Source: Methylobacterium sp. NEAU K | GTDB lineage: Bacteria; Pseudomonadota; Alphaproteobacteria; Rhizobiales; Beijerinckiaceae | NCBI RefSeq assembly: GCF_030700285.1 | Contig: NZ_JAUYZJ010000006.1 | Span: 124,001-188,000, forward strand | DNA: 64,000 nt | Direction: 5' to 3' | Notes under the pieces: generated by a model | What the model saw: only the letters and a program-made list of their open reading frames with translations | Told to the model about the DNA's origin: nothing | The model's database searches: none | Position numbers and translations under genes: made by a program | Part shown: one piece after another, positions 9,107-17,456 of the stretch | How the letters are laid out: each line of letters starts with the position of its first letter | Numbering within the stretch: the first letter of the stretch is position 1

Positions 9107-10992
9107 GATGTCGCGTCTTCCAGTTCGCCTCTTGCGTGCCGCTTCGCGGCTTCACGCTGCCGAAGGACGGCGGGTGGGGCTCCGTTGGCCTTACCACCCT
9201 GCCGATCCGCCGGCCCTTCGCCGCGCGTATAGCTGAGCAGCGTGTTGACGAGAGCGACATGGGTGAACGCCTGGGGGAAGTTACCCACAAGGCGCTTCGC
9301 CTGCACGTCGTATTCCTCGCTCGCAAGGCCGAGGTCGGTGCAGATGCCCACGAGGCGCTCGATGATCGCCCGCGCCTCGTCGCGCCGCCCCAGACCGATC
9401 AGGTTGTCCGCGTACCAGAACGTGCAGGGCAGGAACGCCCCCTCGTTGCCGGACAGGCCGTCCGTGGTCTGCCCCTCCGTCTCGTACCGCAGGATGAAGC
9501 CGTCGCGCATCAGCCCCTTGCCGATCGCCTCGACCGTGCCGACCACCCGGGGATCGTCCTGCGGCAGGAAGCCGGTATGGGCGACGAGCAGGAGGCTCGC
9601 GTCGAGCGCCTTCGACCCGTAGGATTGGACGAAGCTGTTGAGCGACGGATCAAAGCCCTTCGCACAGGCTTCGGCGTGGATCTCGTCCCGGATCTTTCTC
9701 CAGCGCGCGGCCTGGTCCTCGGTGGCTCCGGATTCGTGCATCTCGTGCATGCGCAGGGCCCGGTCGAAGGCGACCCAAGCCATCACCTTAGAATGGGTGA
9801 AATGGCGCGGACCGCCGCGCACCTCCCAGATGCCTTCGTCCGGCTGCCGCCACGCCGTCTCCAGATGGCCGAGGATCGCCAGACCGACGCGCAGGCCGTC
9901 CTTGCTCAGGGGCAGGCCCCGGGCATGGGCCTGATAGAGCGCGTCGAACAGCTCACCGTAGACGTCGAGCTGGAACTGGGCGGCCGCGGCGTTGCCGATC
10001 CGCACGGGCTTCGAGTTCTCGTAGCCGGGCAGCCAGTCCAGCTTGATCTCCGGCAGCAGCCGCTCGCCGGCGATCCCGTAGAGGATATGCGCCTGCTCCG
10101 GGTTGCCGGCGACAGCCCGTAGCAGCCAGCCCAGCCAGTTGCGCGCCTCGTCGATGTAGCCGCCATCCATCAAGGCGATCAGCGTCAGGGTGGAATCGCG
10201 CAGCCAGCAGAAGCGGTAATCCCAGTTGCGCTCGCCGCCGAGTCCCTCGGGCAGGGACGCGGTTGGCGCGGCGACGATGCCTCCGGTGGGCTCGTAGATC
10301 AGGGCCTTCAGCGTGAGCAGGGAACGCTGCAGCATCCGATCCCAGGCTGTGCCGCCGGCGCAGCGGCCAGACCACTCGCGCCAGGCCTGATCGGTGGCAT
10401 CGAGCTCCTTGCGCGGCTCGATCGGAGGCGGATCATCCTCGTGCGAGGGGCCATAACTCAGAACGAAACGGTGTGACTCTCCGGCGTGGACGGTGAACTC
10501 GGCGACCGTAGTCTGCGCATCCGAGCCCCTGAGATGGACGTCGCTGCGCAAGACGACCTTGTGGGGCCCCGAGACGGCGCGCAGATCTCCGAGTTCCGAG
10601 CGCGAGACCCACGGCACGGCAGAGCCGTAATCGAACCGCACAGCCATCTCCATGCGCATGGCGACGCGCCCGTGCACGCCTTCGACGAGGCGCACGAGGT
10701 GAGATCCGTCGCCGACGGGCATGAAATCCGTGACCAGGACTTCACCCAGCCGGGTCTTGTGCCGCGTCTCGAGCACGAGGCTGCAGGGACGGTAGGCCCA
10801 CGTCGTCTCGACGTGCTCGGCCTCGGGGTAGATCTTCCAGAACCCGTGCGCGTCCGTGCCCAGCAGGCCGGTGAACAGGGCGGCGGCGTCGAAACGCGGC
10901 CAGCACAGCCAGTCGATGCTGCCCTGCCGGCTGATCAGCGCGGCGCTGCGGCAATCGCCGAGAAGTGCATAATCCTCGATGCGTGCTGCCAT
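9103..10992 (-). CDS. Glycoside hydrolase family 15 protein (glucoamylase-like)
   Basis: From the ATG at 10992 (MAARIEDYALLGDCRSAALIS) the protein has 629 residues, normal for bacterial GH15. An N-terminal beta-sandwich region leads to the (alpha/alpha)6 barrel carrying GERNWDYRFCWLRDSTLTLIALMDGGY and, near the end, a conserved LSGNEGAFLPCTFWYADNL stretch with the catalytic glutamate region. No signal peptide is visible, so it should act in the cytosol, for example on trehalose, glycogen or maltodextrin; family members include glucoamylases and trehalases. It is the first gene of the pentose-phosphate block and overlaps tkt by four bases. A longer open frame upstream is only a shadow of the gene at 11132-11755. 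Confidence 0.88.
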   Translation of the reverse strand: MAARIEDYALLGDCRSAALISRQGSIDWLCWPRFDAAALFTGLLGTDAHGFWKIYPEAEHVETTWAYRPCSLVLETRHKTRLGEVLVTDFMPVGDGSHLVRLVEGVHGRVAMRMEMAVRFDYGSAVPWVSRSELGDLRAVSGPHKVVLRSDVHLRGSDAQTTVAEFTVHAGESHRFVLSYGPSHEDDPPPIEPRKELDATDQAWREWSGRCAGGTAWDRMLQRSLLTLKALIYEPTGGIVAAPTASLPEGLGGERNWDYRFCWLRDSTLTLIALMDGGYIDEARNWLGWLLRAVAGNPEQAHILYGIAGERLLPEIKLDWLPGYENSKPVRIGNAAAAQFQLDVYGELFDALYQAHARGLPLSKDGLRVGLAILGHLETAWRQPDEGIWEVRGGPRHFTHSKVMAWVAFDRALRMHEMHESGATEDQAARWRKIRDEIHAEACAKGFDPSLNSFVQSYGSKALDASLLLVAHTGFLPQDDPRVVGTVEAIGKGLMRDGFILRYETEGQTTDGLSGNEGAFLPCTFWYADNLIGLGRRDEARAIIERLVGICTDLGLASEEYDVQAKRLVGNFPQAFTHVALVNTLLSYTRGEGPADRQGGKANGAPPAVLRQREAAKRHARGELEDATS

Positions 10993-11131
10993 CCGGCCCC
11001 GGCTCCGGTGCGCGCCGGCGGCCCGAGCCGTACGCTGCGACGCACCTAGGACGCCCGGTTCCGAGGACCAGTGGCCACGCGGCCAGCGCGTTCCGCAACC
11101 GGCCCGTCGCTGCCAGTTCGGCCTGTCCCGC

Positions 11132-11755
11132 TCAGCGCAGGCAGTCGACCACCGCCAGGGCGACGGACCCCTGGACCGCCGCCGCGCCGTCGCGCACCAG
11201 ATCGGCCGCGTCGACGACGACTCGTGCGGCGGGCGCCAGCCTCTCCGCCACGGAAGCGGCGAACGGCAGCGCCAGCGGCGGCAGGTTGTCCGCGTCGGGC
11301 TCCGAGACCTCCGAGCGGGCTGCGGCGAGCGGATCGGCGGCGGGCTGCGGCGTGTCAGGGCAGCGGCGACCGGGGCAGGCGTGCCGGCCCGCGACGGCGA
11401 CGTGCGACGTCGCCCGCACGGCCATCGCCGGACGAGGCGGAGTTGTGGCGGCCTCCGCAGGCGATGGCACAGCGAGCGGGTAGACGTCGGAGAAGGCCAG
11501 GGAAGCCGGGCGGCGTGTCGGCGCCGGGATCGGTGCGACAACCGCGAAGTCCGCCGGGGCGAAGTCCGTCGAAGTGGGGGCCGCCGGAGCGTGCAGCTCA
11601 GCGCGGACCTCAGGAGGCGAAGGCTTCGATGAGCAGTACAGTGAGGCGATGCCCAGGATCGCCACCACCGCCATCGTCGGCAGGAACGGCATCGACACGC
11701 GCCCGGTGGCAGTGTCCTTCAGGGCAAGCTGGTCTTGCCTGCGCATCCGATTCAC
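11132..11755 (-). CDS. Hypothetical membrane-anchored protein
   Basis: I do not recognise this 207-residue protein. Residues about 22-42 (MPFLPTMAVVAILGIASLYC) form one transmembrane segment; the rest is a low-complexity, Pro/Ala-rich periplasmic-type region with two cysteines in GRHACPGRRC and one at the C-terminus (DCLR). It lies between the GH15 gene (same strand) and the divergent nasT. The basic N-terminus before the membrane segment suggests N-in topology. Start could be later, at a methionine before the membrane segment. Confidence 0.55.
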   Translation of the reverse strand: MNRMRRQDQLALKDTATGRVSMPFLPTMAVVAILGIASLYCSSKPSPPEVRAELHAPAAPTSTDFAPADFAVVAPIPAPTRRPASLAFSDVYPLAVPSPAEAATTPPRPAMAVRATSHVAVAGRHACPGRRCPDTPQPAADPLAAARSEVSEPDADNLPPLALPFAASVAERLAPAARVVVDAADLVRDGAAAVQGSVALAVVDCLR

Positions 11756-11888
11756 CGATCCCCGCGACGGTTACGAGGTCGTCAGGATGGCCGCAGCATT
11801 GCGGCGGAAGCTAGACCGTTTCTTTGCCCAGCGGTAACGCTAATCGCGGTTGCGTGCATAGGGGCGGCTTCCCGCCGTCGGGTCTCGG

Positions 11889-11906
11889 AAAGGCATATAA
11901 CTTGCC
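11889..11906 (+). promoter_or_regulatory. Weak candidate sigma-54 promoter for nasT-nasS
   Basis: The site reads AAAGGCATATAACTTGCC: GG and GC are separated by exactly ten bases and TTGC is intact at -12, but the -24 element is imperfect (AGGCAT instead of TGGCAC). It lies about 60 bases upstream of nasT. Sigma-54 control would fit nitrogen regulation, but the match is marginal. Confidence 0.3.
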
Positions 11907-11965
11907 TGTCGGAGGTGCCCAAACCGGGCCATCCTCTCGAGAAGACCCGCGCCCACCGGGCTCCG

Positions 11966-12553
11966 ATGATCGAATCCAATCTGACCGTCGCCGTGATCGA
12001 CCCGAGCCGCGCCCGTGCGGCAATCCTGGAGGAGGGGCTGCGCGCGGCCGGGATCGGCCGGGTCGTGGTGATCCCGGATACCGTCGATCTGTTGGAGCGC
12101 GTGACTGCGCTGAGGCCCGATGTGGTGGTGATCCATCTGGAGAGCCCGAGCCGCGACATCCTGGAACAGATGTCGGGAGTCTCGCGGCAGGTGGAGCGGC
12201 CGGTGGCGATGTTCGTCGACCGCTCCGACACCACGATGATGCAGGCCGCCGTCGATGCCGGGATCTCGGCCTACGTGGTCGACGGTCTGCGGGCGGAACG
12301 GATCAAGTCGATCCTCGACATCGCGATCCTGCGCTTCAACGCCTTCGCGCGGCTTCAGCGCGAGCTGTCGGAGGCCCGCGGCGAGCTGGCCGACCGGAAG
12401 CTGATCGAGCGGGCCAAAGGAATCCTCATGAGCATGAAGGGACTTTCCGAGGACGAAGCGTACAAGCAGCTGCGCCGCAAGGCCATGAACGAGAAGCGCA
12501 AGATCGCCGACATCGCCCGGGCCATCGTCACGACGGCGGATCTGCTCGGATGA
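11966..12553 (+). CDS. nasT: NasT, ANTAR-domain response regulator/antiterminator
   Basis: From the ATG at 11966 (MIESNLTVAVIDPSRARA) the protein has 195 residues: a receiver-like domain (about 1-120) and a C-terminal ANTAR RNA-binding domain (about 130-190) with LIERAKGILMSMKGLSEDEAYKQLRRKAM, the helix pattern of the family. ANTAR proteins bind paired hairpins in nascent RNA and prevent termination. NasT is held inactive by NasS without nitrate. The nasS gene follows with a four-base overlap, and a leader with a terminator lies before the nitrate operon 1.8 kb downstream. The start was chosen because the upstream part of the open frame has no conserved character. Confidence 0.9.
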   Translation: MIESNLTVAVIDPSRARAAILEEGLRAAGIGRVVVIPDTVDLLERVTALRPDVVVIHLESPSRDILEQMSGVSRQVERPVAMFVDRSDTTMMQAAVDAGISAYVVDGLRAERIKSILDIAILRFNAFARLQRELSEARGELADRKLIERAKGILMSMKGLSEDEAYKQLRRKAMNEKRKIADIARAIVTTADLLG

Positions 12554-13563
12554 GGCTCCAGCTCGGTTACGTCCCGCTCTGCGATGCCGCGCCGCTCATC
12601 GCGGCGCACGAGCTCGGCTTCGCCCGGGCGGAGGGTCTGGAGCTCGACCTCTCGGCCGAACCGTCCTGGGCGACCCTGCGCGACCGCCTCGCGCTGGGGC
12701 ATCTGGACGGCGCGCACATGCTGGCGCCGCTTGCGCTGGCGAGCCGGCTCGCCTTGTCGGGGCCGCCTTCGGATCTCATCGTACCCATGCAACTGAGCGC
12801 CAACGGCAATGCCATCACCCTCTCGCGGGCCCTCTGGGAGGCGATGCGCCCGGAAAGCGAGGCGCTGGCGGAGGTGGCCCGCGCCTTCGCTCGGGTCGCT
12901 GCCGAACGCCGGGCCGCGGGCCGGCCGCTGACGCTCGGGACTGTCCATCCCTTCTCGTGCCACAGCTACCAGCTCAGGCTCTTCGCAGAGGCCGGCGAGC
13001 TCGATCCGTCGGCCTTCCGAACCGTGGTGGTTCCGCCGCAGCACAGCGTCGAGGCGCTCGCGCGCGGCCTCGTCGACGGGTACTGCGCCGGCGCTCCCTG
13101 GAACGACGTGGCCGTGGCGGCGGGGCACGGGCGGATCGCGGCGCTCGGCTGTGAGCTCGCCCCGGACGCCCCCGAGAAGGTCCTTGCCGTGTCCAAGCGG
13201 CTGGACGGCGCGACGCTGCCCCTGGTTCGGGCGATAGCGAGATCGGGATCGTGGTGCGCCGACCCGGCAAACCGCACCGAACTCGCCCACCGCCTCGCAC
13301 GCCGGAACTACCTCAACCTCGACGCAGAGCTGATCGGCCGGGCCTTCGCAGGCGACGTGATTCTCGACGCATTCGGCGCCAGCAGGCCGGTGCCGAGCCA
13401 TCTGCGCCTCGGCACTCCGGTGCAGGAGCCGCGCATGAAGGACGCGCACTGGCTCGTTTCGCAGATGCGCGCCGCGCGGCAGATCCCTCACGAGAGCGGC
13501 GCAGCGGCGGAAGTGGCGTCGATATACAGGCCCGACATCTACAGCGCCGCCGGCATCTCCTGA
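12550..13563 (+). CDS. nasS: NasS, nitrate-sensing CmpA/NrtA-family protein
   Basis: The 337-residue protein begins MRLQLGYVPLCDAAPLIAAHELGFARAEGL, the start of the nitrate/bicarbonate-binding CmpA/NrtA/SsuA fold, and contains GTVHPFSCHSYQLRLF and GYCAGAPWNDVAV, typical of nitrate-binding members. There is no signal peptide or lipobox, and no ABC permease gene nearby, which separates it from periplasmic NrtA and fits the cytosolic nitrate sensor NasS that sequesters NasT. Its ATG overlaps the nasT stop (ATGA), supporting equimolar co-translation. Confidence 0.88.
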   Translation: MRLQLGYVPLCDAAPLIAAHELGFARAEGLELDLSAEPSWATLRDRLALGHLDGAHMLAPLALASRLALSGPPSDLIVPMQLSANGNAITLSRALWEAMRPESEALAEVARAFARVAAERRAAGRPLTLGTVHPFSCHSYQLRLFAEAGELDPSAFRTVVVPPQHSVEALARGLVDGYCAGAPWNDVAVAAGHGRIAALGCELAPDAPEKVLAVSKRLDGATLPLVRAIARSGSWCADPANRTELAHRLARRNYLNLDAELIGRAFAGDVILDAFGASRPVPSHLRLGTPVQEPRMKDAHWLVSQMRAARQIPHESGAAAEVASIYRPDIYSAAGIS

Positions 13564-13657
13564 GGGGATAGACAAACCCGCGATTCCGTCATCGGCCCGC
13601 GACGGCGGCGCCGGATGGCGGGGAACGTCGCGGCGCTTCGGCCGTTACGTCTCCGCC

Positions 13658-13870
13658 ATGCCCGGATGCCGCAAACTCGATACCGAATCGTCGACGTCGC
13701 AGCCGCGCATGCGGATCGAGCTTCGACGCTATGTCCGCCGCAGCGCAAAGGCGCCGCGCGCCAGCAATGACAATCGCCGTCCCGGTCGGATCCACGCTTG
13801 GTACTGGGTCTTCGTCGTCGGCGCGATGCCGACCCTGGGCCTCCTGGCGGTGCTTTCGACACTGATCTGA
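13658..13870 (+). CDS. Possible small membrane protein
   Basis: This 70-residue frame has a basic N-terminal half and one convincing transmembrane segment at its end (WYWVFVVGAMPTLGLLAVL). I do not recognise it and see no strong ribosome binding site; a shorter start at an internal methionine (MRIELRRYVRR) is possible. It lies in the roughly 800-base gap between nasS and the nitrate operon. Outside this frame and the promoter/leader region the gap (13564-14186) shows nothing else I can name. Confidence 0.4.
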   Translation: MPGCRKLDTESSTSQPRMRIELRRYVRRSAKAPRASNDNRRPGRIHAWYWVFVVGAMPTLGLLAVLSTLI

Positions 13871-14186
13871 TCCAGCTGTCGGCCCGCCCGATCACCTGCG
13901 GTGAGATGGTCCATCGCGTCTGACTCCGTGGCCGTCGCGGTAGCGCCCCTGCATCGACAAGTGCGATCGGGTCAGCACGAAGGTCAGACGCAATCGCGGA
14001 ACCCGGCACCCTCCGCGCGACCATGAGTGCGTGCGCCGCGACGCGTCTCAGCCCGGCACCCTGACTATTTGGCGACCTCCCGCCCACTTTTTGTGCAGCG
14101 CACCCCCGGATGCCGTGGCTCGCCCAGCTCGTGGGCGCAATCGGTATTCCACCATATTCTCCAACATCTTATCAACTCATCACGGG

Positions 14187-14204
14187 CTTGGCACGAAACC
14201 TGCC
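14187..14204 (+). promoter_or_regulatory. Sigma-54 (RpoN) -24/-12 promoter of the nitrate assimilation operon
   Basis: The sequence CTTGGCACGAAACCTGCC carries a perfect -24 element (TTGGCACG), a -12 element CTGC, and the invariant GG (14190-14191) and GC (14202-14203) exactly ten bases apart. Transcription would begin near 14215, before the leader hairpins and 150 bases before the first gene. NtrC-type activation is known for nas operons using RpoN; I could not identify an enhancer site with confidence. Confidence 0.75.
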
Positions 14205-14223
14205 ATGAGGTGTCCGTCCGTCA

Positions 14224-14243
14224 ACGGCGACGGGCAGCGCCGT
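14224..14243 (+). promoter_or_regulatory. Leader hairpin upstream of the attenuator (possible NasT target)
   Basis: ACGGCG at 14224-14229 pairs with CGCCGT at 14238-14243 around an eight-base loop. It stands seven bases before the terminator stem, the layout of tandem hairpins recognised by ANTAR antiterminators. The loop is not the canonical six-base ANTAR loop with A1 and G4, so the assignment is inference from position. Confidence 0.45.
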
Positions 14244-14250
14244 CAGCGAG

Positions 14251-14312
14251 GCCGCTGATCCGGTTCTCCTGGGGCAGAAGCCTGCCTGGGAGACGACCGG
14301 CAGCGGCTTTTT
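14251..14312 (+). terminator. Leader terminator/attenuator before the nitrate operon
   Basis: GCCGCTG (14251-14257) pairs perfectly with CAGCGGC (14301-14307), CCGGT (14260-14264) with ACCGG (14296-14300), TCTCC (14265-14269) with GGAGA (14289-14293), and GGCAG (14273-14277) with CTGCC (14282-14286) around an AAGC loop; five T residues follow directly at 14308-14312. This is an intrinsic terminator lying between the sigma-54 promoter and the first structural gene, so it should act as an attenuator. NasT, encoded just upstream, is the obvious candidate to relieve it. Confidence 0.8.
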
Positions 14313-14365
14313 CGTGGGCGGTCCGCCAACGATCCTGCAATCGAGGTTTCAGACGCGATCGAGAG

Positions 14366-15634
14366 ATGGCGACATACTCCATGGATACCAGCGCACACGA
14401 AGCGTGCGACGAGAACGGGCTGCCGCGCGAAAGGCTCGTCGTCGTTGGCAACGGCATGGCCTCGCTCCGCTTCCTTGAGCGCCTGACCGAGGGCTCCTCC
14501 GGCCGTTTCGACGTTACCTGCGTCGGCGCCGAGCCGACGGCTGCCTACAATAGGGTCCTGCTCTCCTCTCTGCTCGGTGGCGAGATCGACGAAGCGGCCT
14601 GCGCGTTCCGCGGCCTCGACTGGTACGAAGCCCATGGCATCCGCCTGATCACCGGCGCCCCGGTCACGCGGATCGACCGCGATAAGGGGCTCGTGGTCGT
14701 GGGCGAGACCGACGTCCTACCCTTCGACAAGCTGGTTCTGGCGGTGGGCTCCCTGCCGATCCGCCTGCCGAAGCCCGGCATGGACCTCCCGGGGGTCATC
14801 ACATTCCGCGACCTCGCCGACGTCGCGGCGATCCGCAGGGCCGCCGTGCAGCACGCCAGGGCGGTCGTCATCGGCGGCGGCCTTCTCGGGCTCGAGGCCG
14901 CGGTCGGCCTCGCGCGCCTCGGGGTCGACACGACGCTGCTCCACGTCATGGACCGCTTGATGGAGCGCCAGCTCGACCACCATGCCGCCGGGCTCGTGAA
15001 GCGGGCCATGGAGGCGAGGGGCGTCCGCGTGGTCCTCGAGGCCGACACCGCCCGGGTCGAGGGCGCGACCCGCGTCGAGCGCCTCGTCCTGGCGGACGGG
15101 ACCGTGCTCCAGGCCGACTTGGTGGTGATGTCGGTGGGCGTGCGCCCATCGGTGGCGCTGGCGCAGGCTGCGGGACTGGAGATCGGCCGCGGCATCAAGG
15201 TCGACGACCAGATGACCACCTCGGATCCCCGCATCTTCGCGCTGGGCGAATGCGCCGAGCACCGGGGCATGATCTACGGGCTCGTCGAGCCGGCCTACGA
15301 GCATGCCGACACCCTGGCCCGCCATCTCGCCGGCCAGCCGGCCGGCTACAGCGGCACGGCCCTGTCCACGAGCCTTAAGGTCTCCGGCCTGCCGGTCTTC
15401 TCGGCCGGGCTGGTGGATACGCCCGAGGACGCCGAGGCGATCGTCCTGTCCGATCCCGGCGCCGGGCTCTACCGCAAGCTGCTGATGCGGGACGGCAAGC
15501 TGATCGGCGCCGTGTTCGTGGGCGACATCGCCGAGCAGGGTGCCTGCAAGGGCCTGATCCGCTCCGGCGATCCGGTCGAAAACGTCGACGACCTGATGTT
15601 CGGGCGCCCGGTGCCCGAACCGCTGGCCGCTTAG
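14366..15634 (+). CDS. NAD(P)H/FAD oxidoreductase of nitrate assimilation (NirB N-terminal/NasC-like)
   Basis: From the ATG at 14366 (MATYSMDTSAHEAC) the protein has 422 residues with two Rossmann motifs, VVVGNGMASLRFLERL for FAD and VVIGGGLLGLEAAVGL for NAD(P)H, plus a C-terminal FAD contact (FALGECAEHRGMIYGLVEPAYEHA). It resembles the N-terminal half of NirB or the stand-alone NasC/NasB electron-transfer subunit, and has no siroheme or bacterioferritin-like domain. It probably passes electrons from NADH to NasA or NirA. It is the first gene after the attenuator and is followed by nirA after a ten-base gap with a GGGAGG ribosome binding site. An in-frame ATG 15 bases later is an alternative start. 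Confidence 0.85.
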   Translation: MATYSMDTSAHEACDENGLPRERLVVVGNGMASLRFLERLTEGSSGRFDVTCVGAEPTAAYNRVLLSSLLGGEIDEAACAFRGLDWYEAHGIRLITGAPVTRIDRDKGLVVVGETDVLPFDKLVLAVGSLPIRLPKPGMDLPGVITFRDLADVAAIRRAAVQHARAVVIGGGLLGLEAAVGLARLGVDTTLLHVMDRLMERQLDHHAAGLVKRAMEARGVRVVLEADTARVEGATRVERLVLADGTVLQADLVVMSVGVRPSVALAQAAGLEIGRGIKVDDQMTTSDPRIFALGECAEHRGMIYGLVEPAYEHADTLARHLAGQPAGYSGTALSTSLKVSGLPVFSAGLVDTPEDAEAIVLSDPGAGLYRKLLMRDGKLIGAVFVGDIAEQGACKGLIRSGDPVENVDDLMFGRPVPEPLAA

Positions 15635-15644
15635 GGAGGCGCCG

Positions 15645-17456
15645 ATGGCCGAGAACCCCACACAGACGAATTCGCTCGGCTTCGATGCCGAGCAGAGGCG
15701 CTACCTGGAAGGCTTCGCATCGGGAGTCGCGGCAGCCCGTCTGACCGGCGGCCTGGCGATCGGGCAGGGGCCGGCGGCGGCGGCCGAGCCCATCGGGCCG
15801 GACGCGATCCACATCAAGGCGCAGGACAGGACCGTCAAGGCGGGCGGCAAGCTCTGCGAGCAGGAGAAATGGAAGCGCGCCGAGAACCCGTTCGACGGGC
15901 ACAACCGCCTGATCCAGGAGGCCGCCGCCGGCAAGCAGCCCAAGCCCGAAGACAATTTCCGCTGGCGCTATCACGGCCTGTTCTGGGTCGCCCCGAACCA
16001 GGTGAGCTACATGGCGCGGCTGCGGATCCCCAACGGGATCCTGCATCACTGGCAGTTCGCCGGGGTGGCCGACCTCGCCGACCGGCATGGCGGCGGCTAC
16101 GTCCACGTGACGACGCGGGCCAACCTCCAGGTGCGCGAGATCCACCCGGAGCACGCCCAGCCGTTCCTCGACGGGCTCGCGGATATCGGTCTCACGGCGC
16201 GGGGCTCGGGAGCCGACAACATCCGCAACGTCACCGGCTCGTCCACCGCCGGCATCGACACCCAGGAGTTGCTGGACACGCGCCCCCTCGCCAAGTCCTG
16301 GCACAGCTGGATCCTCAACGACCGCTCGCTCTACGGCCTGCCGCGCAAGTTCAACGTCGCCTTCGACGGCGGCGGCGTAATGCCGACCCTGGAGGAGACC
16401 AACGACATCGGATTCCAGGCGATCGAGGTGCTGGAAGGCGCCTCCGTGGCGCCGGGCATCTGGATGCGGCTCGTGCTCGGCGGCATCTCGGGCCACCGGG
16501 ACCTCGCCCGCGACACCGGCATCGTGCTCAAGCCCGAGGATTGCAACGCGGTCGCGGATGCGATCATCCGGGTGTTCATCGAGAACGGCGACCGGACCAA
16601 CCGCAACAAGAGCCGGATGAAGTACGTCCTCGACGCCTGGGGCTTCGACAAGTACCTCGCCGCCGTCGAGGAGAAGCTGGGCCGCAAGCTCGACCGGGTC
16701 GATCCGGGCCACGTGGCGCCGCGCAAGACCACCGACCGGTTCGCCCATGTCGGCGTGCACGGGCAGAAGCAGCCCGGCCTCAACTGGGTCGGCGTGGTCC
16801 TGCCGGTGGGCAAGATGACCAGCGATCAGGTCCGGGCTCTGGCCAAGATCGCCCGCGACTGCGGCGACGGCCAGATCCGCCTCACCGTCTGGCAGAACTT
16901 CATATTTTCGGGTGTTCCGGATGACCGCGTTCCCGAGGTCGAGCAGCGCGTGCTCGACCTCGGCCTGACCACCAAGGCGGCCGGCATCCGCGCCGGACTC
17001 GTGGCCTGCACGGGGGCCCGCGGCTGCAAGTTCGCGGCCTCCGACACCAAGGGCCACGCGCTGATCATCGCCGACCACGTCGAGAAGACCGTCCGGGAGC
17101 TCGACGTGCCGGTGAACGTGCATCTCACAGGCTGCCATCACAGCTGCGCCCAGCACTACATCGGCGACATCGGGCTGATCGGCGCCAAGGTCGTGGTCTC
17201 CGAGGAGGGCGACACGGTCGAAGGCTACGACATCGTGGTCGGCGGGGGCTTCGCCGAGACTCCGAAGATCGGCACCGAGATCTGGAAGGCCGTGAAGGCC
17301 GAGGACTGCCCGTCCCGCGTGGAAGCCTTGCTGCGGACCTACCTAGCCCGTCGCCAGGGACCCGAGGAGAGCTTCCTGGCCTTCACCAGCCGGACCGGCG
17401 CGGAGGCGCTCCGCGACGCCGCCGAGGATCAGCCTGCCCTGAAGGCCGCCGCATGA
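15645..17456 (+). CDS. nirA: Nitrite/sulfite reductase, siroheme and 4Fe-4S (NirA family)
   Basis: The 603-residue protein carries the siroheme/4Fe-4S ligands as CTGARGCK and, further on, TGCHHSCAQHYIGDIGL (C-x5-C then C-x3-C), and duplicated nitrite/sulfite reductase ferredoxin-like halves including HVTTRANLQVREIHPE. It performs six-electron reduction of nitrite to ammonium. The genomic partner is the CysJ-like reductase that overlaps it by four bases (ATGA at 17453-17456), so electrons may come from NADPH rather than only ferredoxin. Context next to nasA and cysG favours nitrite over sulfite as substrate. The N-terminus (about 1-60) is longer than in plant-type enzymes. Confidence 0.9.
   Translation: MAENPTQTNSLGFDAEQRRYLEGFASGVAAARLTGGLAIGQGPAAAAEPIGPDAIHIKAQDRTVKAGGKLCEQEKWKRAENPFDGHNRLIQEAAAGKQPKPEDNFRWRYHGLFWVAPNQVSYMARLRIPNGILHHWQFAGVADLADRHGGGYVHVTTRANLQVREIHPEHAQPFLDGLADIGLTARGSGADNIRNVTGSSTAGIDTQELLDTRPLAKSWHSWILNDRSLYGLPRKFNVAFDGGGVMPTLEETNDIGFQAIEVLEGASVAPGIWMRLVLGGISGHRDLARDTGIVLKPEDCNAVADAIIRVFIENGDRTNRNKSRMKYVLDAWGFDKYLAAVEEKLGRKLDRVDPGHVAPRKTTDRFAHVGVHGQKQPGLNWVGVVLPVGKMTSDQVRALAKIARDCGDGQIRLTVWQNFIFSGVPDDRVPEVEQRVLDLGLTTKAAGIRAGLVACTGARGCKFAASDTKGHALIIADHVEKTVRELDVPVNVHLTGCHHSCAQHYIGDIGLIGAKVVVSEEGDTVEGYDIVVGGGFAETPKIGTEIWKAVKAEDCPSRVEALLRTYLARRQGPEESFLAFTSRTGAEALRDAAEDQPALKAAA

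Noticed and set aside
12355..13575. Long open frame opposite nasS on the minus strand.
   Set aside because: Shadow of nasS; no family motif and nonsensical composition.
14093..14103. GTGCAGCGCAC palindrome upstream of the nitrate promoter as an NtrC site.
   Set aside because: The half-sites are in the opposite orientation and spacing to NtrC consensus; not supported.
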